This document shows positions 57,601 through 64,000 of a stretch of 64,000 bases of DNA, one piece after another (the first letter of the stretch is position 1; each line of letters starts with the position of its first letter). Both the position numbers and the translations under genes were made by a program. The stretch is from Collinsella sp. (GTDB taxonomy: Bacteria > Actinomycetota > Coriobacteriia > Coriobacteriales > Coriobacteriaceae): assembly GCA_019419625.1 (NCBI GenBank), contig DXZO01000005.1:1-64000 (forward strand), read 5' to 3'. The notes beneath the pieces were generated by a model, which searched no databases, was not told the origin of the DNA, and was given only the letters and a program-made list of their open reading frames with translations.

Positions 57601-57828
57601 TGGACAAAAAATGCCAAATATGAGTACTGTTGCTAAGTGAATAGCATTTACATCCAAGAAGATAATGAACATAGCCGATAGTATGTTCATTAAAATTGGC
57701 TCCAATATGTCTTAAACCAGTCAGGTTGGCTGCTTTAGGGGGTTGTAGGGGTCGCTCGGACGTCATTTTGGGTGGTTTTGCCTGCTACTAAAATGGTAAC
57801 AGTACTCATATTTGCCACTTTTTGTCCA
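57601..57828. repeat. 228-bp AT-rich element with ~31-bp inverted ends
   Basis: TGGACAAAAAATGCCAAATA and the following TGAGTACTGTT (57601-57631) are mirrored at 57798-57828 with one mismatch. Inside are AT-rich sequence and a short palindrome ATGAACATA...TATGTTCAT. It codes for nothing obvious and occupies, with GTCCCTA half sites to its right, the 545-base gap before the acyltransferase gene. Confidence 0.7.
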
Positions 57829-58001
57829 CGACCTCTTGGAGTCGGCTCGAAAAGAGTGATTTTGGGTTGTTTGCTGCGGGTGTGGGCTTGGAAACAACGC
57901 TCGGGGTGGCGAGGTGCCCAGAATTCGGTCGCAAGGAGGGCGTTCCTCGGCTGTGCCAAGAGTGTCCCTAGGTGCCGGCACATAAGGAACGTCCCTAACT
58001 G

Positions 58002-58039
58002 CCGGAGGGGGTGCCTGCCGTGGCAGGCACCCCCTCCGG
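58002..58039 (-). terminator. Perfect 18-bp palindrome after the acyltransferase gene
   Basis: CCGGAGGGGGTGCCTGCC (58002-58019) and its exact complement (58022-58039) are separated by 2 bases. It lies 24 bases past the acyltransferase stop. It lacks a U-run, so termination is uncertain. Confidence 0.5.
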
Positions 58040-58062
58040 ATGTGGGAAGTTTGCGCTGCAGG

Positions 58063-60279
58063 TTACTTGTCGGTGCCCAGCTTGTGCGGCTTGAGAGCGA
58101 GCGCATTGACGAGCGCGTCGGTGGCAGACTTGACGGCCGCCGGCTGCGGATCGTTGACGTGATCCTCGGGATGCACGGGCAGGTCCTTCTTGACTGCATC
58201 GTGGATCAAGTTGAGGTACTCAGTCACGCCAGTGGTCGACAGGTGCGTGCCATCGCCATCGAACAGGTCGTTGCGATTGGCACTGTATCCGTACCAGTCG
58301 ATAACGCGCACGTTCTTGTAGCGCGTAGCGGCGTTGGCGATGGCCTGGTTGGTAGAGCCAACCCACGGCTGCGGGCTGCGCGTGTTCACAAACACCACAA
58401 TACGCTTATCTCCTGCATCGGCCATGATGGCGTCGATCTGGTCGTCGGTTACCAAGCCGTTGGTGCCCAGTGCAAAGACCACGATCTTGCCGGCAAGGTT
58501 CTGTTGGAGATAGCCCTCAAATGTCGCGCGGCCCGCATCAAACTGGCGGCCCTTTTCGGCATCGATATGGCTGTGCGGGAACACGCCGTCAAAGGAATCA
58601 ACGGCGCGCAGCGACACGGAGTCACCGATCATCAACAGGTCGTAGGAGCCATCGGGGAAGCCGTCGTTGTCCTTGTCGGTGTCGTCGGCCGCCTGCTGGT
58701 CGGTGGGCGCGGTGTTTTTGGCTTCCTTGTTGAGGACTTCGGCGCCCTCACCGCTCAGTGCGGAGGTCTCCGGCACAAAGATCAGGCCGCCCAGCGCGAT
58801 AACAAGCACGATGCCGCAAGTGGCGCACACGGGAATATGCGCGCGCACCCAGTTGGCGGGCGTGGTGGTGCCGTCGCGGAACTCGGATACGGTGCGCCCA
58901 AAGGCGCCCTTTCTAAACGGCGTCTCGATAAAGCGATATGAGCATTCGGCTACGGCGACCACCAACAACACCTGCAAAATGTACTGCCACCACGGCGTAT
59001 CGTTGATGTTGGCGACCGGGTTCATGAGCAACAGTAGCGGATAGTGCCACAGGTAGATGCTGTACGAGCGCTTGCCAACCCACACGAGCGGCTCGGCGGA
59101 CAGCGCGCGGGCAACCATTCCCTGGGGCTGCACGCAGGCCGCGATGACCATGAGCGTGAGGATGGAGCATAACAGCGTGCCGCCGCGATACTGGAACGCG
59201 GTGTAGCCGTTGGTGAGCGCGACCATGGCGGCAAGGCCAACCAGACCCACGACGCCCAACACATCGATGGATGCGGGCGAGGACCAAAAGCGCACGAGGG
59301 CGCTCGGCTGTGCCGGGACGGTCTCGGCTGCGCCGTCGGTCGTAGCGTCATGCTTGCTTTCGGCGTTCTTGCCGTGCTTGGCGGCGCCAGCCAGGCGATT
59401 GAGCCCCAAACGATGAGCGAGACACACCGGCGCCAGGTCGCGATCGGGGATAAAGGCCATCCAGGCGCCCAGCAGCAGCGAGAAGACGCGGGTGTCGGTG
59501 CCGTAGTACACGCGGCTGGGGTCGGCGGCGGGGTTATAGAGCACCATCATGGCGATGGCGGAGACAGCAGCCAGTCCCAGAACCATGCGGCGCGTGTTGG
59601 GCTTGCTCATGTGCATGGATACCATAGCGAGCAGCAGCGGGGGCCAAACCAGGTAGAACTGTTCCTCGATGGCGAGCGACCAAAAGTGCGTAAGCGGCGA
59701 GGGATCGCCCAGGGCATTGAAGTACGAGACGTTTTGGGCAATCTGCCACCAGTTGTTGAAGAACAGCAGCGACGGCAGGATGTCAGGGCGCATCTTGGTG
59801 AGCATCACGTGGTTAAAGATGGTGCACAGCGCGCAGGTCACGAACACTACCGTTACCACGGCGGGGACCAGGCGACGGATGCGGCGAATCCAGAAGCTCT
59901 TAAGGTCGATACGGCCGGTCTTAGCGACTTCGTTGAGCAGCAAGCGCGTGATCAGATAGCCCGAAAGCACAAAGAAGATCGTGACGCCAAGCAGGCCGCC
60001 CTGAGCCCACGTGAGGTTGAGGTGATAGAGCACCACCGCGACGACGGCAAGCGTGCGCAGGCCGTCAAGGGCAGGGATGTAGCGGGACTTGGGGCGAGCA
60101 GGCGTCTGCTCCGCGGCGGGAGTGTTGGCGCGGCCCGCGTTGTTGGCAGAAGCGCGATGGGGGCTCGCGGTGCGTCGCGGCTCGTTGGCACGGCGCTCGC
60201 CCTTCACGCGTTCGTGCGGCGCCGGCTCGTTGCCCGTGCGGCGTCGACCGCGCGAGCCCGATTGCGAGAATTGTTCCAT
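58063..60279 (-). CDS. Acyltransferase-3 / SGNH fusion, probable cell-surface O-acetyltransferase
   Basis: The 738-residue protein begins with a basic, disordered cytosolic region (residues 1-65), then an acyltransferase-3 membrane domain with ten or so helices (about 67-480; YIPALDGLRTLAVVAVVLYH, FFVLSGYLITRLL, KSFWIRRIRRLVPA), and ends with an extracellular SGNH hydrolase-like domain (about 540-738; LMIGDSVSLRA, FALGTNGLV, DGTHLSTTG). This OafA/OatA layout moves an acetyl group from the cytosol to a surface glycan such as peptidoglycan. The exact target is unknown. ATG 60279. It is divergent from the ribokinase gene. Confidence 0.9.
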   Translation of the reverse strand: MEQFSQSGSRGRRRTGNEPAPHERVKGERRANEPRRTASPHRASANNAGRANTPAAEQTPARPKSRYIPALDGLRTLAVVAVVLYHLNLTWAQGGLLGVTIFFVLSGYLITRLLLNEVAKTGRIDLKSFWIRRIRRLVPAVVTVVFVTCALCTIFNHVMLTKMRPDILPSLLFFNNWWQIAQNVSYFNALGDPSPLTHFWSLAIEEQFYLVWPPLLLAMVSMHMSKPNTRRMVLGLAAVSAIAMMVLYNPAADPSRVYYGTDTRVFSLLLGAWMAFIPDRDLAPVCLAHRLGLNRLAGAAKHGKNAESKHDATTDGAAETVPAQPSALVRFWSSPASIDVLGVVGLVGLAAMVALTNGYTAFQYRGGTLLCSILTLMVIAACVQPQGMVARALSAEPLVWVGKRSYSIYLWHYPLLLLMNPVANINDTPWWQYILQVLLVVAVAECSYRFIETPFRKGAFGRTVSEFRDGTTTPANWVRAHIPVCATCGIVLVIALGGLIFVPETSALSGEGAEVLNKEAKNTAPTDQQAADDTDKDNDGFPDGSYDLLMIGDSVSLRAVDSFDGVFPHSHIDAEKGRQFDAGRATFEGYLQQNLAGKIVVFALGTNGLVTDDQIDAIMADAGDKRIVVFVNTRSPQPWVGSTNQAIANAATRYKNVRVIDWYGYSANRNDLFDGDGTHLSTTGVTEYLNLIHDAVKKDLPVHPEDHVNDPQPAAVKSATDALVNALALKPHKLGTDK

Positions 60280-60466
60280 AAAACATCATCCAATGACGAG
60301 AATAATCAGCACGTATTCATTGTAGCTGCCTACCCCTGTGAATGCTTGCTGCTGGCGCAAGCTCAAGCGCGCGTCCACATCAAAGTGGACTAAAGTTATA
60401 GGGGGTGCGAGAGTGCACAATCGTTGGTCGACGGTGGGCGCAAAGCCTGAAGACGAGGAGGTTTCC

Positions 60467-61462
60467 ATGGCGGATCACAGCATCGTTGCGGTGTTCGGCA
60501 GCATGAACATGGACCTTTCGGTGGCGTGCGAGCGCATGCCGCGCGCGGGCGAGACCGTCGGTGGCGGCGGTTTTATCACCAACGCCGGCGGTAAGGGAGC
60601 CAATCAGGCCGTTGCCGCTGCGCGCATGGGTGCGCGCACGTGCATGATCGGCGCTGTTGGGCGCGATACCTTTGGCGATGCGCTTGTGGCAGGGCTCCAA
60701 GATGCCGGCGTGGGCGTTGAGTTCGTGACACGTCTCGACGACGTGGAGACCGGTACTGCGACTATCATTCGCTGTGAGAGCGACAACCGCATCGTGCTGT
60801 CGCCGGGCGCCAACCATGCGCTTGCGGGCGAGGACGTTGCCCGCGCACTGAGGCGCTTGGTGGCCGACGAGCTCGACGGCGATGCCAGTGAGATTGCCCC
60901 GGCTGCTGGCGGCGTCTTTATCGCCCAGGGCGAATGTGACCTTGCGGCGACGGCCGGGGCGCTTGCTTGCGCTCACGAGCTGGGGTTCTATACGATCTTT
61001 AACCCGGCGCCCGCCTGCGACCTGCCGGCAGGAGCGTGGCCAGCGGTCGACCTGGTCTGCCCCAACGAGACCGAGTGCCAGGTACTGACGGGCATTCTGC
61101 CCACGGATGATGCGAGTTGCGTCGCCGCGCTCAATGCGCTGCTCGACAAGGGCGCCGGGGCTGCGGTCATCACGTTGGGCGGCGCCGGCTCGGTTACGCT
61201 CGGCGATGGCGGTGAGCCGCTGCGCATGCCGGCGCTTTCGAGCGCGGTGGTCGATACGACGGCCGCGGGCGATACGTTTATCGGCGCGTTGGCGGCGGCT
61301 CGTCTGGAGGGCCTGCCGCTCTTTGAGTGCATGGCGGCGGGTGCTCGCGCCTCGGCGGTGACGGTGTCGCGCCTGGGCGCTCAGCAATCAATTCCCACGC
61401 GTGCGGAAGTCGAGCACAAGTTTGGTTTAGACGGTTTGGATGTAGACGGAGAAGCGGAGTAG
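60467..61462 (+). CDS. rbsK: Ribokinase family sugar kinase
   Basis: The 331-residue PfkB-family kinase has AVFGSMNMDLSV, GGKGANQAVAAARMGA (sugar site) and DTTAAGDTFIGALAAARL (anion hole, catalytic Asp). Closest fit is ribokinase, which converts ribose to ribose-5-phosphate; the nucleoside hydrolase 4 bases downstream, which frees ribose from nucleosides, supports this. GAGGAGG lies before ATG 60467. Residues beyond the signature are in family range (about 300-310 is usual; the mid-part carries a short insertion). Confidence 0.88.
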   Translation: MADHSIVAVFGSMNMDLSVACERMPRAGETVGGGGFITNAGGKGANQAVAAARMGARTCMIGAVGRDTFGDALVAGLQDAGVGVEFVTRLDDVETGTATIIRCESDNRIVLSPGANHALAGEDVARALRRLVADELDGDASEIAPAAGGVFIAQGECDLAATAGALACAHELGFYTIFNPAPACDLPAGAWPAVDLVCPNETECQVLTGILPTDDASCVAALNALLDKGAGAAVITLGGAGSVTLGDGGEPLRMPALSSAVVDTTAAGDTFIGALAAARLEGLPLFECMAAGARASAVTVSRLGAQQSIPTRAEVEHKFGLDGLDVDGEAE

Positions 61463-61466
61463 AACA

Positions 61467-62441
61467 ATGGCAACCAAGAAGCTGATCCTTGATCTGGATA
61501 TGGGTGTGGATGATGCGATGGCGCTTGCCTATGCCATCGCGAGCCCCGAGGTGGAGCTCGTCGGCATCACCACGTGCTTTGGCAACGTGCGCGTCGAGCA
61601 GTCGGCGCACAACTGCTTGGCGGTGCTCGACCTGTTGGGTCGTCCCGAGGTGCCGGTGTACCTGGGCGCCGATCGTCCCATGAAGGCGACCGAACCCTAC
61701 ACGCCGCCGGCGTCCACCACGCTTATCCACGGCAAGAACGGCATCGGCGGCGCAAGCGTGCCCGCCTCGCCGTACGAGCCGGTGGGCGCGACGTCGGCCG
61801 ACGGCAATGCGGCGGTCGATTACCTGATTGATGCCGCGCGTACCTATGGTCCCGATCTGGTCTACGTTGCGACCGGCCCGCTCACCAATCTGGCGCTTGC
61901 CCTGGAGCGCGATGCGGCGGCGATGATGTCTATCGGCCGCGTGGTCGTGATGGGCGGCGCCCTTACCGTGCCCGGCAACGTGAGCGCGGGCGCCGAGGCC
62001 AACATGGCGGGCGACCCCGAGGCTGCCGACGCTGTGTTGCGCTCGGGCCGCAAGCTCACCATGGTGGGCCTGGATGTGACGCACCGCGTGGTGCTCACAC
62101 GTCGCGACGTTGCCGGCTGGACGGGCTCGGGCACTATGGCTGGCTGCGCGTTTGCGAGCATGGTCGAGCACTATATCGGTTCGTACGAAATGAACGCGCC
62201 CTACCTGGGCGGCTGCGCGCTGCACGATCCGCTGGCGGTTGCCGTGGCGATTGATCCCACGCTCGTGGGTGCGCTCGGCTGCAATCTTCGTGTCGACCTG
62301 CTGGGCGAGTACCGCGGCCGCACTATCTGTGACGAGCACCGTCTGTCCGATCCGGATAAGAGCGCGCTCGTGGCGCTCACCGTGGACGCCCCACGTTTCC
62401 TCGCGGAGTTTAAGGCACGCATGGCTCGCATCCTTGGCTAA
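61467..62441 (+). CDS. Inosine/uridine-preferring nucleoside hydrolase
   Basis: The 324-residue enzyme cleaves the N-glycosidic bond of nucleosides to free base and ribose. The Ca2+ motif is LDLDMGVDDAMAL, where family members usually have DTDPGxDDAxAL; the three key Asp residues remain. VGITTCFGNVRVEQSAHNCL, VYVATGPLTNLAL, VVMGGAL and HDPLAVAVAIDP are further family blocks. It follows rbsK by 4 bases, so ribose released here can be phosphorylated at once. Base specificity cannot be told. Confidence 0.93.
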   Translation: MATKKLILDLDMGVDDAMALAYAIASPEVELVGITTCFGNVRVEQSAHNCLAVLDLLGRPEVPVYLGADRPMKATEPYTPPASTTLIHGKNGIGGASVPASPYEPVGATSADGNAAVDYLIDAARTYGPDLVYVATGPLTNLALALERDAAAMMSIGRVVVMGGALTVPGNVSAGAEANMAGDPEAADAVLRSGRKLTMVGLDVTHRVVLTRRDVAGWTGSGTMAGCAFASMVEHYIGSYEMNAPYLGGCALHDPLAVAVAIDPTLVGALGCNLRVDLLGEYRGRTICDEHRLSDPDKSALVALTVDAPRFLAEFKARMARILG

Positions 62442-62515
62442 ACGGTTTCTGTGCCCCGATCCAGATTAGCTACCGAGCAAATGTGCCCGTTGGGGGAATA
62501 GTCGGGCCACTTCGC

Positions 62516-62545
62516 TTGACAACAGGCTAAACTAGCTATTAAACA
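62516..62545 (+). promoter_or_regulatory. Promoter with operator-like sequence before the LacI gene
   Basis: A perfect -35 box TTGACA (62516-62521) is followed by an AT-rich stretch with TATTAA (62537-62542) as possible -10. CTAAAC...GTTTAG half sites nearby (62526-62573) suggest autoregulation by the LacI protein. Confidence 0.45.
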
Positions 62546-62644
62546 TTTACTATTCTGTTTAGATTGAATTTGCGGTCGTTTAGTTGTCGAGTCACGGGGC
62601 GGTCAGGCCACGATGCTCCGCCACGACCGTTGCTAGGGGGAACA

Positions 62645-63655
62645 ATGGCCAAAGCAAGTGTTCGCGAGATCAGCCGCATCACCGGTTTTTCGCCTGCGAC
62701 CGTGTCCAACGCGCTCAACCGCAAGCGCAGCGTGAGCGAGGAGACCGCCAAGGTCATCTTGGAGTGTGCGCAGTCGCTCGGCTATCAGCAGTCGACGCAG
62801 CTCGAGAGTATCCAGTTCGTGCTTGCGCGCAAGACGGGCGCCATCCTGGACGAGAGCACCTTCCATCCCGCGGTTATTGAGGGCGTGGAGCGTCAGGCGC
62901 GTCGCCACGGCATGAGCACGAGCTTTGTCTCGCTCGACTTTAGCGACCTGGACGCCGTGCGTCCGCAGGTCGAGGGCCTGATCGCCGACCCGTCTGCCGC
63001 CATCGTGCTGATGGGTACCGAGCTGGGTGAGGAAGATTACGCCCTGTTCGCCAACGCTGCCGCCCACCTGATCGTGCTCGACGGCTGGAGCGACCGCCAG
63101 TACTTTGATGCCGTAGTCATTGCCAATACCGATTCGGTGCTGCGCGCCGTGGACTACCTTATCGAGAAGGGTCACAGGCAAATCGGCTATCTGGCAGGCG
63201 ATCTTCGTATCCGCAACTTTAAGGATCGCGAGCGCGGCTATCGCCAAGCACTTGAGGACGCGGGCCTTGAGGCCAATCCGGCATGGCGCGTCACGCTGGG
63301 CACCACGCTCGAGGGCGCTTATCGCGACATGGGCGCATGGCTTGACAACGCCTCGCGCGAAGATCTGCCAACGGCCTTCTTTGCCGAAAACGACGTGCTC
63401 GCCGTGGGTGCCATGCGCGCGTTCAACGAGCACGGCATTCGCGTGCCCGAGGATGTCTCGATCATCGGCTTTGACGACCTGTCGTTGGGCGCTTTCTCCA
63501 ACCCGCCGCTCACCACGGTTCACGTTCCCAAGCACGAGGTGGGTGAGATCGCGGTGCGCCGCCTGGTGGGCAACATCCGCAATCCCAAGAGCTATACCTG
63601 CAAGACGGCCGTATCGACCTATTTTGTCGAGCGCCAAAGCGTGCGCGAAATCTAG
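62645..63655 (+). CDS. LacI-family transcriptional regulator
   Basis: The 336-residue protein has an N-terminal LacI HTH (VREISRITGFSPATVSNALNRKRSVSEETAKVI pattern, residues 5-38) with hinge helix, and a periplasmic-binding-protein-like sugar domain (about 65-336; IIGFDDLSLGAFSNPPLTTVHVPKHEVGE near the end). ATG 62645 follows TAGGGGGA. It probably controls the following gene, a sugar-isomerase-like gene, whose leader has repeated TGTTTAC half sites; the effector is unknown. Confidence 0.92.
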   Translation: MAKASVREISRITGFSPATVSNALNRKRSVSEETAKVILECAQSLGYQQSTQLESIQFVLARKTGAILDESTFHPAVIEGVERQARRHGMSTSFVSLDFSDLDAVRPQVEGLIADPSAAIVLMGTELGEEDYALFANAAAHLIVLDGWSDRQYFDAVVIANTDSVLRAVDYLIEKGHRQIGYLAGDLRIRNFKDRERGYRQALEDAGLEANPAWRVTLGTTLEGAYRDMGAWLDNASREDLPTAFFAENDVLAVGAMRAFNEHGIRVPEDVSIIGFDDLSLGAFSNPPLTTVHVPKHEVGEIAVRRLVGNIRNPKSYTCKTAVSTYFVERQSVREI

Positions 63656-63720
63656 GCGGAGACGGCATTGCCTGCAGCGTGCCAAAGCTCGCTAGGGCAG
63701 TTAACATAGTGCCATTCAGA

Positions 63721-63747
63721 AGAGGATCCTTCGGGGTCCTCTTTTTG
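63721..63747 (+). terminator. Terminator of the LacI gene
   Basis: AGAGGATCC, TTCG loop, GGGTCCTCT, then TTTTG. Confidence 0.8.
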
Positions 63748-63758
63748 TTTCCCTTGTA

Positions 63759-63893
63759 TGTTCAGTTTGTTTACATACCGTTTAGGCTGATTTCTCTACC
63801 GTCTACGGGTATTTCGCGCTAAACTTCTAAACAGAAGAGTAAAACATTTAGTAAACAGAACAAAACGAAACATGCGTCTGTTTACTGAACATG
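63759..63893 (+). promoter_or_regulatory. Operator-like cluster before the last gene
   Basis: TGTTCAGTTTGTTTACA (63759-63775), GTAAACAGA (63851-63859), TCTGTTTAC (63877-63885) and TGTTTACTGAACA (63880-63892) share GTTTAC/GTAAAC half sites; the middle two are a perfect inverted pair. They are the likely binding sites of the LacI-type protein encoded just upstream. Confidence 0.5.
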
Positions 63894-63912
63894 TGACTAG
63901 GGGAGGACGTAC

Positions 63913-64000
63913 ATGGACAAGATCAAGCTCGGCTTTGTGCCCACGCGCCGCAGTATCTTTAGCGCGCCGGACGCGATCAAGTATCGCGGCCTGACGGCGG
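63913..64000 (+). CDS. Sugar-isomerase-like protein (L-fucose/L-arabinose isomerase family), 3' end outside window
   Basis: Only 29 codons are visible. ATG 63913 follows GGGGAGGA. The start KLGFVPTRRSIFSAPDAIKY resembles the opening of L-fucose/L-arabinose isomerase family proteins (FAPTRRSIFSAPDA), which interconvert aldoses and ketoses. Position behind a LacI regulator and operators suggests the first gene of an inducible sugar operon. Confidence 0.6.
   Translation, partial: MDKIKLGFVPTRRSIFSAPDAIKYRGLTA

Overview
The window is a 64-kb stretch of high-GC chromosome from an anaerobic, Gram-positive Actinomycetota. The most likely source is class Coriobacteriia and a Collinsella-like gut organism. 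This rests on gene content (an Nfn transhydrogenase, an Ech-type hydrogenase, an NRAMP-related magnesium transporter of the type known from Eggerthella), on sortase-anchored giant surface proteins with LxxTG tails, on codon bias, and on the many GC-rich palindromes between genes. No tool was run; family calls are from reading motifs.

Layout. 1-11.1 kb: three tandem cell-wall-anchored surface proteins (the first cut by the window edge, the third about 2,200 residues), with near-identical 3' tails and duplicated palindromic spacers. 11.2-17.2 kb (minus strand): NfnAB electron-bifurcating transhydrogenase, then the glmU-prs-pth housekeeping run. 17.4-20.7 kb: a complete ECF vitamin/metal transporter (T, fused A-A', S). 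21.2-26.4 kb: exonuclease III, sirtuin, a fused FolP-FolK with a large low-complexity insert, a degenerate biotin-ligase-like protein and CoaX. 26.6 kb: initiator tRNA. 27.2-30.0 kb: an old-yellow-enzyme/enoate-reductase-like flavoprotein and a lone helix-turn-helix protein in an AT-rich patch. 30.3-36.0 kb: a five-gene Ech-like membrane [NiFe]-hydrogenase operon whose first gene fuses the antiporter-like (EchA) and NuoH-like (EchB) subunits. 36.5-41.8 kb: a two-component system divergent from an ABC-2 exporter. 42.2-45.6 kb: a MacB/FtsX-type ABC system. 45.7-54.1 kb: an Fe-S DUF362 protein, a membrane-anchored hydrolase and a run of envelope genes, including a stand-alone homologue of the cyanophycin synthetase N-terminal domain and a NodB-fold protein that has lost its catalytic residues. 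54.4-57.5 kb: mgtE plus an NRAMP-related transporter, probably a magnesium uptake operon. 58.1-60.3 kb: acyltransferase-3/SGNH O-acetyltransferase. 60.5-64 kb: ribokinase, nucleoside hydrolase, a LacI regulator with candidate operators, and the start of a sugar-isomerase-like gene.

How the genes work together. Ech (ferredoxin/H+/H2) and Nfn (ferredoxin/NADH/NADP+) both handle low-potential electrons and fit a fermentative energy metabolism. The surface proteins, O-acetyltransferase, ABC exporters and envelope cluster fit host-associated life. Ribokinase and nucleoside hydrolase make a short nucleoside-to-ribose-5-phosphate route. The intergenic DNA is unusually structured: at least eight copies of one palindrome at three loci, several mobile-looking inverted-repeat elements, and hairpins whose two arms differ between copies but still pair.
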